Source: a bacterium (lineage in GTDB: Bacteria; UBA10199; 2-02-FULL-44-16; JAAZCA01). From it: a DNA stretch of 40,303 nucleotides. Below, piece by piece: positions 7,286 to 14,612 of the stretch (position 1 is the first letter of the stretch; each line of letters begins with the position of its first letter). The position numbers and the translations under genes are program-made. The stretch is from assembly GCA_041648665.1 (NCBI GenBank), contig JBAZOP010000021.1:1-40303 (forward strand), given 5' to 3'. Below the pieces are notes generated by a model, which did no database searches, was not told the DNA's origin, and was given only the letters and a program-made list of their open reading frames with translations.

Positions 7286-8812
7286 ATGCTCTCCCACGTC
7301 TATTCGGCAGCGCTGTGCGGAGTGGAGGCGCAGATCGTCAAGGTCGAGGTCGATCTCCGCACCCAGGGCCTGCCCGGCTGGAACATGATCGGGCTCCTGG
7401 AGGCCGCAGTCCGCGAGGCGCGCGACCGCGTGGGGAGCGCGATAAGGAACTCCGGCTTCAGCCTGCCCAACCGAAAGACCATAGTCAGTCTCGCCCCCGC
7501 CGATCTCAAAAAGGTGGGCGCACACTATGACCTGGCGATCGCGGCAAGCCTGCTCTCCGCGGTCGGCGTCCTGACCCCCAAGGACGGCCGGCGCTATCTG
7601 ATCGCAGGCGAACTTTCGCTCACCGGCAAGATACTCCCTGTCCGCGGCTCGCTGCTCATGGCGATCGCGGCGAAGGAGGCAGGTCTCGACGGGGTGATCG
7701 TGCCCTCCGAGAACACATGGGAGGCCTCTCTCGCGAGCGGCATCCAGGTCGCCGGCGTGCGCGACCTGGCGCATGCGGTGAGATTCATGAACGGCGAGGA
7801 ACCTGCGGAAATTATTGTGTCCGGCCAAGTTGAGGCCGCGCCGCAGAGCGCGCTCATCGACATGAGCGAGGTCAGGGGCCAGCCCATGGCGAAGCGCGCC
7901 CTGGAGATAGCCGCTGCGGGCAACCACAACGCCGCCCTCGTGGGCCCGCCGGGCACAGGCAAGACCATGCTCGCGGAGAGGCTGCCTACCATACTCCCGC
8001 CGCTCACGGAGATCGAGGCGCTGGAGGTGCTCAAGATCCAGAGCTGGCACGGGCTGCTCGCGGCCCGCGCCTCGCTCCCCACGGAGCGACCCTTCCGCTC
8101 CCCGCACCATTCGGCATCGTACGCCGGCATAATCGGCGGCGGGATCGGAGGGACCGCGCGGCTGGGCGAGATATCGCTGGCGCACAACGGGGTCCTCTTC
8201 CTGGACGAGATGGCGGAATTCAGGCGCGACGTGCTCGAGGTCCTGCGCCAGCCTATCGAATCCGCATGCGTGCGCATCGTGCGCGCCGGGGTGAGCCTCA
8301 CCTATCCGGCCCGGTTCATGCTCGTGGCGGCGTTCAACCCCTGCCCCTGCGGATATTACGGCCATCCTTCCAAACCCTGCAACTGCAGCATCGCGCAGAT
8401 CAGAAAGTACCGCTCCAAGATCTCCGGCCCTCTCCTCGATCGCATCGACCTGCACATCGAGGTCGGCCCTCCCCCTCACGAGTCGCTGCTCGGCTTCATG
8501 TCGGAGGAGGGATCGGCCGAGATCAAGGCCAGGGTGCTCGCAGCCAGGCGCATGCAGGCCGCGCGCTTCGGGAATGCACAGATGCAGAACTCGGGCATCA
8601 GCGGCCGCTCGATACAAAAATACTGCAAGCTAGGGAGCGCGCAGGGGGCCTTCCTCAAGGCCGCCGCGGGGAAATCCCACCTCACCGCCAGGGCATTTCA
8701 CCGGGTGATAAAGGTCGCGCGCACGATAGCGGATCTCGAACTCTCGAAGGATATCGAAGTCTCGCACCTCGCCGAGGCGCTGCAGTTCCGCTCCGCTATG
8801 GAAGAGATGTGA
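7286..8812 (+). CDS. comM: ComM/YifB-type AAA+ helicase (Mg-chelatase-like)
   Basis: 508-residue hexameric AAA+ protein; ComM drives branch migration during integration of DNA taken up in natural transformation. The N-terminal Lon-protease-like domain (VYSAALCGVEAQIVKVEVDL to ~170) is followed by the AAA+ core: Walker A GPPGTGKT near residue 220, Walker B LFLDEM, and the Cys-rich insert NPCPCGYYGHPSKPCNC typical of the family. The C-terminal Mg-chelatase domain contains the usual RAFHRVIKVARTIADLE. Length is standard. No Shine-Dalgarno sequence precedes the ATG, but moving the start downstream would remove conserved residues. A sigma-54 promoter and tandem activator sites lie immediately upstream. 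Confidence 0.93.
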   Translation: MLSHVYSAALCGVEAQIVKVEVDLRTQGLPGWNMIGLLEAAVREARDRVGSAIRNSGFSLPNRKTIVSLAPADLKKVGAHYDLAIAASLLSAVGVLTPKDGRRYLIAGELSLTGKILPVRGSLLMAIAAKEAGLDGVIVPSENTWEASLASGIQVAGVRDLAHAVRFMNGEEPAEIIVSGQVEAAPQSALIDMSEVRGQPMAKRALEIAAAGNHNAALVGPPGTGKTMLAERLPTILPPLTEIEALEVLKIQSWHGLLAARASLPTERPFRSPHHSASYAGIIGGGIGGTARLGEISLAHNGVLFLDEMAEFRRDVLEVLRQPIESACVRIVRAGVSLTYPARFMLVAAFNPCPCGYYGHPSKPCNCSIAQIRKYRSKISGPLLDRIDLHIEVGPPPHESLLGFMSEEGSAEIKARVLAARRMQAARFGNAQMQNSGISGRSIQKYCKLGSAQGAFLKAAAGKSHLTARAFHRVIKVARTIADLELSKDIEVSHLAEALQFRSAMEEM

Positions 8813-8966
8813 TCGATCTTCAACGCGTCGACCGCCCTCCCCCCGGTGAAGGCGTTGGCGAGGAGGACCAGCGACAGTTCGACAGCTAAGGCATCGCAGC
8901 CAATAAACAAAAGACAACGGAAAAGCTCTCTTCGCCATGGCCGTCCCCCTTCATACACGAAACCCA

Positions 8967-10370
8967 TCAACAGCGGACCTTTCCCGTGGAGCTCTTCTTC
9001 GCGACCCTCGATACCCCCTGTCCCTCGAAGTGCTTGAGGGCGCGCCCGACATCCTCCAGCAGGAGATTCGCCATGTCGCGACTGAACCCCTCCTTCACCA
9101 CGATGCGCAGGACTGCCAGATCAGTGCAGTTCTCCGGCATGGTGTAGGCCGGCACGAGCCAGCCGCGGTGACGGAGCATCTCGGAGAGGTCGAATACCGA
9201 GAAGTTGGGCTGCGCGCCGTCCTTGAGCTTGAACGCGAAGACCGGGATGTCCGTCCCGCGCGTCACGCACTCGAAGGGCCCCATCTTCTCCAGCTTCCCG
9301 GAGAGATAGGTCGCCACCTCCTGGCATGCCTGCTGTATCCGCCGGTAACCGTCGTGCCCCAGCCGCAAGAAATTGTAATATTGTGCCACGATCTGGTTGC
9401 CCGGACGGGAGAAGTTGAGCGCGAAGGTGGGCATATCGCCGCCCAGGTAGTTCACCTTGAAGACGAGGTCGTCGGGGAGCTCCGCGGTGTCGCGCCAGAT
9501 CGCCCAGCCGACGCCGGGATAGACCAATCCGTACTTGTGCCCGGAGACGTTGATGGACTTCACCCACTTGAGGCGAAAATCCCAATCGAGCTTCGGCTGC
9601 AGGAACGGCGCTATGAATCCGCCGCTGGCCCCGTCGACATGAATCGGGATGGCGTAGCCGGTCTTCGCGTTGTACTTGTCCAGCGCATCGTTGATCTCCT
9701 TCACGGGCTCGTACTCGCCCGTGAAGGTCGTGCCCATGATCGCCACGACGCCAATCGTGTTCTCGTCGCAGCGTTTGATGACCTCATCCGCGTTTATGCA
9801 GTAGCGCCCCTTCTCCATAGGGATGAGTCGGGGCTCGATCTCCCAGTAACGGCAGAACTTCTCCCAGCAGACCTGGACGTCGACGCCCATGACCATGTTA
9901 GGCCTGTCGGTCGGCTTTCCCCTGGCGCGCATCCGCTCCTTCCACTTCCACTTGAACGCCATCCCGCCGAGCATCGCCGCCTCGGAGGACCCGGTGGTGG
10001 AGCAGCCGCATGCCTGGCCAGCCTCGGGCGCGTGGAAGAGATGCGACAGGATGTTCACACAGCGCATCTCGATCTCCGCGGTCTGGGGATACTCGTCCTT
10101 GTCGATCATGTTCTTATCGAAGGTCTCGCTCATCAGCTGCCGCGCCTCCGGCTCCATCCAAGTGGTGACGAAGGTGGCGAGGTTGAGCCGCGCGTTGCCG
10201 TCAAGCATCAGCTCGTCGTGGACGATCTGATAGGCGCTCCGCGCGCGCATCTCCCCCGGGGGGAGCTTGTACCTGGGCACCGGCTCGCGGAGTTCGCGCG
10301 ACCCGAACGTGGGGCTGATCATCCGTTCCTCTTCATTCATCTTGCTGAGATCGTGCCTGTGATGGAGCAT
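8967..10370 (-). CDS. gad: glutamate decarboxylase
   Basis: PLP enzyme converting cytoplasmic glutamate to GABA and CO2, consuming a proton. 467 residues, close to E. coli GadA/GadB. Visible: YPQTAEIEMRCVNILSHLFHAP, ACGCSTTGSSEAAMLGG, IHVDGASGGFIAPF and the PLP lysine in SINVSGHKYGLVYPGVGW (K279). An AAGGGGGG site precedes the ATG. It is the last gene of a three-gene operon: putative glutaminase lipoprotein, antiporter (24-base gap), decarboxylase. With the antiporter it forms the classical glutamate-dependent acid-resistance cycle. The C-terminal tail differs from that of E. coli GadB, so regulation by the tail need not be the same. Confidence 0.95.
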   Translation of the reverse strand: MLHHRHDLSKMNEEERMISPTFGSRELREPVPRYKLPPGEMRARSAYQIVHDELMLDGNARLNLATFVTTWMEPEARQLMSETFDKNMIDKDEYPQTAEIEMRCVNILSHLFHAPEAGQACGCSTTGSSEAAMLGGMAFKWKWKERMRARGKPTDRPNMVMGVDVQVCWEKFCRYWEIEPRLIPMEKGRYCINADEVIKRCDENTIGVVAIMGTTFTGEYEPVKEINDALDKYNAKTGYAIPIHVDGASGGFIAPFLQPKLDWDFRLKWVKSINVSGHKYGLVYPGVGWAIWRDTAELPDDLVFKVNYLGGDMPTFALNFSRPGNQIVAQYYNFLRLGHDGYRRIQQACQEVATYLSGKLEKMGPFECVTRGTDIPVFAFKLKDGAQPNFSVFDLSEMLRHRGWLVPAYTMPENCTDLAVLRIVVKEGFSRDMANLLLEDVGRALKHFEGQGVSRVAKKSSTGKVRC

Positions 10371-10394
10371 CTTTACCCCCCCTTCCGGTTGTCT

Positions 10395-11801
10395 TCATTT
10401 CTGCGACCACCCCGGCTTCTTGAACCGGTGGATGATAAAAGGCGCGGCGATGAACAGCAACGTGCCCGCCGCCAGAAACGCCACGTAGAATACCGGGCTC
10501 CCCACGGAGAGCTGCGAGGGCGGGAAGAAGCCGACGACGATGGCGAAGGCGGCAGCCAGCATTCCGAGGCCGGCCACGATCACCATGCCGGCGTTTCCGC
10601 CAGGCACCCTGTACGTCCTGGGGACATCCGGCCTCTTGAACCTGAGCGCGATCGCAGCGCTGTAGAGCAGGATGTACATGATGAGATAGAGGATCGCCGT
10701 GAGTGCGGTGAGGAGGAAAAAGGCGCTGCTCACGTTGGGCATGAGCAGGTAGACGAGCGTGATGGCCGTCACGATGAAGCCCTGCACCCAGAGGATATTC
10801 GTCTGAACGCCTTTCTTGTTCACGCGCTGCAAAAACGGCGGCAGATCGCCGTTCTTGGCGGTCGCCAAGAGGCCCTTCGAGGGGCCTGCCACCCACGCGG
10901 TGACCCCGCCTATCGCGCCGAAGGCGGCGAGAAAACCGAGCACCGGCAGGAGCCATCCCAGATGGAAGACGCCCAGCATCCCGCGAAAGGCCTGCATGAG
11001 GCCGGCGTTGAGGCTGATCTGCTGCGTCGGCAGGACAGCCGCGATCGCGAGGGAGCCCAGCGTGAAGATCGCTATGATGACAAACATCGCAAGAAAGACG
11101 GACTTCGGAAACTGTCCCCTAGGGTCCTTCAGATCCTGCACGTGCACTGCGCCCACCTCCATGCCCGCGAAGAGGAGCACGACCCCGGCGAGGAACGCGA
11201 TGTTATCGAAGTTGCTGAAGTCCGGCAGGATGCTGTGGCTCGTGGCCTCAAACGCCACCGGTTTACCCATGGCGAGCCATACGATGCCAAGCGCGATGAC
11301 GAGCAAACCGGGAAAGATCGTGCCACAGAGCACTCCGGCCGTCGTGAGCCTGCCCGACGCCTTCATGCCGCCGAAATTTATGAACGTGGCGCCCCAATAG
11401 ACTATGAGTATCACGACGACGTTGAAGATCTTGCTGTTGGCGAGCGACGGATCCACGAAGAGATAAGAGAGCGCGCCGGCCGCGAACGCGAGCACGGTCG
11501 GGTACCAGATCACGTTCTGTATCCACTGCAACCATATCGCGGCGAATCCCCAGTCGGCGCCGAATGCCTCCTTCACCCAGCGGTACACGCCGCCATCCTC
11601 GGGCCAACCAGTGGCGAGCTCCGCGGAGACGAGAGATACCGGCACGAGAAAGAGCAGAGAGGCGAAGAGCAGGAAGAAGATCATCGGCAGACCTTCCTTC
11701 GCCATGATGGGCAGGCCGCGCAGGCTCATGACCACGGCCACGTTCATCATCGCGAGCACGAACACGCTCAGGTAATGCCTCTTCGGGGCTTGTTCTTTCA
11801 T
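10395..11801 (-). CDS. gadC: GadC-like glutamate/GABA antiporter (APC family)
   Basis: 468-residue inner-membrane protein with about 12 hydrophobic helices. The segments NVAVVMSLRGLPIMAKEGL, ELATGWPEDGGVYRWVKEAFG and FAGMEVGAVHVQDLKDPRGQFPKS are typical of the glutamate:GABA antiporter branch of the APC superfamily. The start at 11801 follows a very strong GGAGGAGGTG site; the upstream extension is unsupported. It would import glutamate in exchange for GABA made by the adjacent decarboxylase. The protein ends 16 or so residues after the last helix (HRFKKPGWSQK), so it appears to lack the long C-terminal plug that closes E. coli GadC at neutral pH. Confidence 0.88.
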   Translation of the reverse strand: MKEQAPKRHYLSVFVLAMMNVAVVMSLRGLPIMAKEGLPMIFFLLFASLLFLVPVSLVSAELATGWPEDGGVYRWVKEAFGADWGFAAIWLQWIQNVIWYPTVLAFAAGALSYLFVDPSLANSKIFNVVVILIVYWGATFINFGGMKASGRLTTAGVLCGTIFPGLLVIALGIVWLAMGKPVAFEATSHSILPDFSNFDNIAFLAGVVLLFAGMEVGAVHVQDLKDPRGQFPKSVFLAMFVIIAIFTLGSLAIAAVLPTQQISLNAGLMQAFRGMLGVFHLGWLLPVLGFLAAFGAIGGVTAWVAGPSKGLLATAKNGDLPPFLQRVNKKGVQTNILWVQGFIVTAITLVYLLMPNVSSAFFLLTALTAILYLIMYILLYSAAIALRFKRPDVPRTYRVPGGNAGMVIVAGLGMLAAAFAIVVGFFPPSQLSVGSPVFYVAFLAAGTLLFIAAPFIIHRFKKPGWSQK

Positions 11802-11833
11802 GACACCTCCTCCTTCGAATGAGTTTGCAGCCG

Positions 11834-13354
11834 TCACTTCTCTGGACGCTCGAGCGACATCTTCAAAAAGTTAACGAGATAAGGGGTCCCCTGGTTGTCC
11901 GGGACCTTGATCTCGCCGTGGAACTGCTCGCCGTAGATCATGCGGTCCTTGGATTTGATCGCCTGGACGTAGCTCGAATCCGCGAGCAGATCGTACTTGT
12001 CCGCCAGATTGGCGACGGCCCATCCGTGGATCTCCGCGGCCCTGAACGGATCCGGCACCCCCCTGAAGATCGGGTCATCTTTCCGAATCGTTATCTCGGT
12101 GCGCGCCCTGGGCGCCTCCATCGCCGAGATGTCCTCCCACCCCATCGAGTGCGCAAACGTGTATCCATATGCCATTGCGAGCTGCTGGTGGCCGCAGCAG
12201 ATGCCCAGGATCGGTATATCGGAGGAGCGGATGATCTCGTAGACGCCGTTGAACTCGAACATGGGGATGTTCTCGTAGCTCACGTTGTTGCCGCTGAGGA
12301 TGATCGCGACCGGCTTATTCTTCAAACCCTCGATCATCCGGAGCGAAACCTCGTAGTGCGGCACGGTGAGCGTCTTCAGGCCCAGGCCCGCCCCCTCCAC
12401 AAATTCGGCGAGTTCGGTGAATGTGTAGCCGTTCTGCTGATCGCCCACCAGGAGGACGTACTTGCCCCCCGGCGCTTCCGGTACCGGCGGCGTCCCAGGC
12501 GAGTAGATGGCCACCGCGTTGATCTGCGCAGCGTAGCCATGCCACTTCCGTATGAGGAGACGCAGGTAGCGCGTGGAGACGGCGTCGAAGCCCAGGATAT
12601 TTCGAAACGTGTCGTTTCCGTTCACCGATGTGCCGGGGATGTCGACCCAGCCCTTGCCATCTTCGCTGCGCTGCCAGACGAAGTCCGTGAGCCAGCCGTC
12701 GGAGCCGTCGATGGCGGAGAGCATCCAGAGCCTCGATACGGTCCATCGCTTCCCCAGGTCGAAGCTCACCCACTGGGTGTCCGATCCGGGCGGGGTCGAC
12801 TGCCAGAACGTGGCCTGTCCCGGATCGTCCAGGTCCACGATGTTCTTCGCGTTGAAGCCGCTTGATACCCTGACTTCTTCAACCGGGACACGGATGAGCC
12901 CCATGAACGCGTCGTCGGATGCCGTATCCACGAAGAAGCGCGACATTGCCCACGGCCCCTCGTTTCCTGACTCGTCGCAGGCGCGCACCCGCCAGTAGTA
13001 GCGGCTTTTGTCCTTGAGCGCCGCTCTCTGCGCATCGTGGAGAAGACCGGTGGAGGCAAGCCTGCTCGTCACGTACGCGTTCCCCTCGGGCACGCCGTCG
13101 TACCGGATGAGGTCGGGGCTGTCGAAGTCTTTGGCCGTGTCGATCTCGATCGAGTACACCCGCTTCCCCGCCCCGCCGCTCGCGTTGAAGAAAGAGAAGA
13201 GCGGGTGGTCGTTCGTGACGATCACGTCCCAGCTGGGGTTGTTGGTGAGCCTGGGGGCCGTGAGCGGCTGCGATGGTTGTTGCGGCCTCGAGCAGGACAG
13301 GAGAAAACAGGCGAGCAAAAGGATGATGAGGCAAGACCAGACCCTGTATCTCAT
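11834..13354 (-). CDS. lipoprotein with discoidin-like and class I glutamine amidotransferase domains
   Basis: 506 residues from the ATG at 13354 (GGGGAG site upstream; the longer frame is unsupported). A lipoprotein signal ends in LLSC (C21), with Ser at +2, compatible with outer-membrane sorting. Residues ~40-145 look like a fibronectin-type module (YYWRVRACDESGNEGPW), ~155-285 like an F5/8 type C (discoidin) domain (WVSFDLGKRWTVSRL, RYLRLLIRKWHG), and ~298-500 a class I glutamine amidotransferase: nucleophile elbow GICCGHQ (C386), EIHGWAV, and GEQFHGE supplying His479 and Glu481. The triad looks complete, so glutamine or gamma-glutamyl amide hydrolysis outside the cytoplasm is plausible but unproven. 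First gene of the antiporter/decarboxylase operon (32-base gap), which suggests it supplies glutamate. Confidence 0.75.
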   Translation of the reverse strand: MRYRVWSCLIILLLACFLLSCSRPQQPSQPLTAPRLTNNPSWDVIVTNDHPLFSFFNASGGAGKRVYSIEIDTAKDFDSPDLIRYDGVPEGNAYVTSRLASTGLLHDAQRAALKDKSRYYWRVRACDESGNEGPWAMSRFFVDTASDDAFMGLIRVPVEEVRVSSGFNAKNIVDLDDPGQATFWQSTPPGSDTQWVSFDLGKRWTVSRLWMLSAIDGSDGWLTDFVWQRSEDGKGWVDIPGTSVNGNDTFRNILGFDAVSTRYLRLLIRKWHGYAAQINAVAIYSPGTPPVPEAPGGKYVLLVGDQQNGYTFTELAEFVEGAGLGLKTLTVPHYEVSLRMIEGLKNKPVAIILSGNNVSYENIPMFEFNGVYEIIRSSDIPILGICCGHQQLAMAYGYTFAHSMGWEDISAMEAPRARTEITIRKDDPIFRGVPDPFRAAEIHGWAVANLADKYDLLADSSYVQAIKSKDRMIYGEQFHGEIKVPDNQGTPYLVNFLKMSLERPEK

Positions 13355-13385
13355 TTGCTCCCCCTTTTTCCAAACTCCCATATCG

Positions 13386-13423
13386 AAGATACGTATCTTA
13401 ATGATCGAAACCTGAGATGACAA
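13386..13423 (-). promoter_or_regulatory. promoter of the amidotransferase-gadC-gad operon with overlapping palindromic operator
   Basis: Minus strand: -35 TTGTCA (13418-13423), 17-base spacer, -10 TAAGAT (13395-13400). A perfect 14-bp palindrome AAGATACGTATCTT (13386-13399) covers most of the -10 box and the predicted start point, the expected place for a repressor site. The leader to the ATG at 13354 would be about 34 bases. The palindrome also lies upstream of the divergent gene at 13521. Confidence 0.6.
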
Positions 13424-13439
13424 TACCGAAAGGTCTTTC

Positions 13440-13468
13440 TTTAGAAATTTCTGCGGGCCCGATATTAA
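13440..13468 (+). promoter_or_regulatory. possible promoter of the divergent outer-membrane protein gene
   Basis: TTTAGA, a 17-base spacer and TATTAA (4/6 matches each to the sigma-70 boxes), about 50 bases before the start at 13521. Weak evidence; based on position and spacing only. Confidence 0.3.
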
Positions 13469-13520
13469 CGCCTTGCAAGAAGGGCCGGTTTGAGTGAAAA
13501 GCGAGAGGAAGGAGGGAATA

Positions 13521-14441
13521 ATGGGGGTCAGATCTCTTGCCTTTGTGCTGGCGGTGCTCATCCTGGCCGTCCCGCTCCCTCGCGCAGCATTTGCCATCGA
13601 TTCGGGCGATGAAGAGAGACTGGAAGCGCTTGCGACGGACGAGGCGGAGATCGACTACGTGGCAAACGGGACGCTCTACAGCGTCTTCATCCACCACCGC
13701 AGGCCCGCAAAGGCAATCTCAGAGAGCTGGGAGAGCCGCAAGGGCAAAAGCCTCATCGAGAACATCTCCACATCCGTCGAATCCGACTTCCTCTCCCGCT
13801 ATGTCACCCACTCGCTGGCATGCAGCGATGGCTGGGTCTGGCAACCCTCGACGACGATCGAATGGTACGGCTTCGGATTCAACGTCTGGGCGAACTTCGT
13901 TATCGAGGACATCCCGGACCAGGGCAAGTTCAACGAGGTGGACCTCACGCTCTATTACGATTTCAAGACACACAACTTCACCATCCATCCGTATTTCGTC
14001 GCCTATCTCTACCCCACGTCCAACAAACTCTCGCTTGATTACTCCGCGGACACCGACATCCTGCCCGCCCTGCATCTGGCCTATTCGGCGGGCCCCCTGG
14101 ACATCTTCGCGGACGTTCAGGTCTACGCCCACCCCAACCCCGGCGCGGTGCGAACCGAGCTGGGCATGGGGGTCACGCATAAGCTTCCTTTGAAATTCGG
14201 GATCGAGATGTCCGGGTTAGTGGGACTCAACAACGCAAAATACAACAGGGTGGTCTTCAACATATCCGAAACCGCATTCACCTACTTCACTTACTCCATC
14301 TCCTTCCCCTGGAACCCGGTCAAGGGACTGGTCCTGAAGCCGAACGCGCACGTGTCCGCGTTTTTCGCGCAGAAATTCAGAGATGCCACACAGTTTCCGG
14401 TCCAAGTATGGGGCGGGCTGAACGTCGCATATCAGTTATGA
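13521..14441 (+). CDS. putative outer-membrane beta-barrel protein
   Basis: 306 residues with a clear signal peptide (MGVRSLAFVLAVLILAVPLPRA, cleavage near AFA-IDS). The ATG at 13521 has GGAGG seven bases upstream; an upstream in-frame start at 13494 would spoil the signal. The mature part shows regular alternating strands rich in aromatic girdle residues (IEWYGFGFNVWANFVIED, FNEVDLTLYYDFKTHNFTIHPYFVAYLYPTS) and ends GGLNVAYQL, as expected of a porin-like barrel. Specific family and substrate not recognised. It is divergent from the amidotransferase-gadC-gad operon and shares its control region, so co-regulation is possible. Confidence 0.6.
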   Translation: MGVRSLAFVLAVLILAVPLPRAAFAIDSGDEERLEALATDEAEIDYVANGTLYSVFIHHRRPAKAISESWESRKGKSLIENISTSVESDFLSRYVTHSLACSDGWVWQPSTTIEWYGFGFNVWANFVIEDIPDQGKFNEVDLTLYYDFKTHNFTIHPYFVAYLYPTSNKLSLDYSADTDILPALHLAYSAGPLDIFADVQVYAHPNPGAVRTELGMGVTHKLPLKFGIEMSGLVGLNNAKYNRVVFNISETAFTYFTYSISFPWNPVKGLVLKPNAHVSAFFAQKFRDATQFPVQVWGGLNVAYQL

Positions 14442-14612
14442 CCAACGCAGTAATCGCCCTTTTCATACAGCCTCCTCATCGTGATCTCTTGCGTTAACGG
14501 CCCCTTTTTTCATCATCACATCTCCCGGATCAACAGCCGCTATCAAGGGAATAGATGCCTGCCCACTCCCCTATTGACCGGATGCCTGCGGCCTGCAATT
14601 CTCCGCTCTTCG

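Noticed and set aside
8698..8970. Minus-strand 90-codon ORF starting at the gad stop (TGATG)
   Set aside because: The second half is antisense to comM, no homology-like pattern or signal is visible, and the overlap is probably chance. The ~150 bases between comM and gad otherwise show no gene.
8937..11822. Long plus-strand ORF (961 codons) opposite gad and gadC
   Set aside because: Exact antisense of two clearly recognised genes; composition is Arg/His/Glu-rich low-complexity typical of reading a GC-rich gene backwards.
13470..13490. Sigma-54 promoter on the minus strand upstream of the gad-type operon (GGCCCTTCTTGCA)
   Set aside because: The distance between GG and GC is two bases too short; the TTGTCA-17-TAAGAT promoter is much better.
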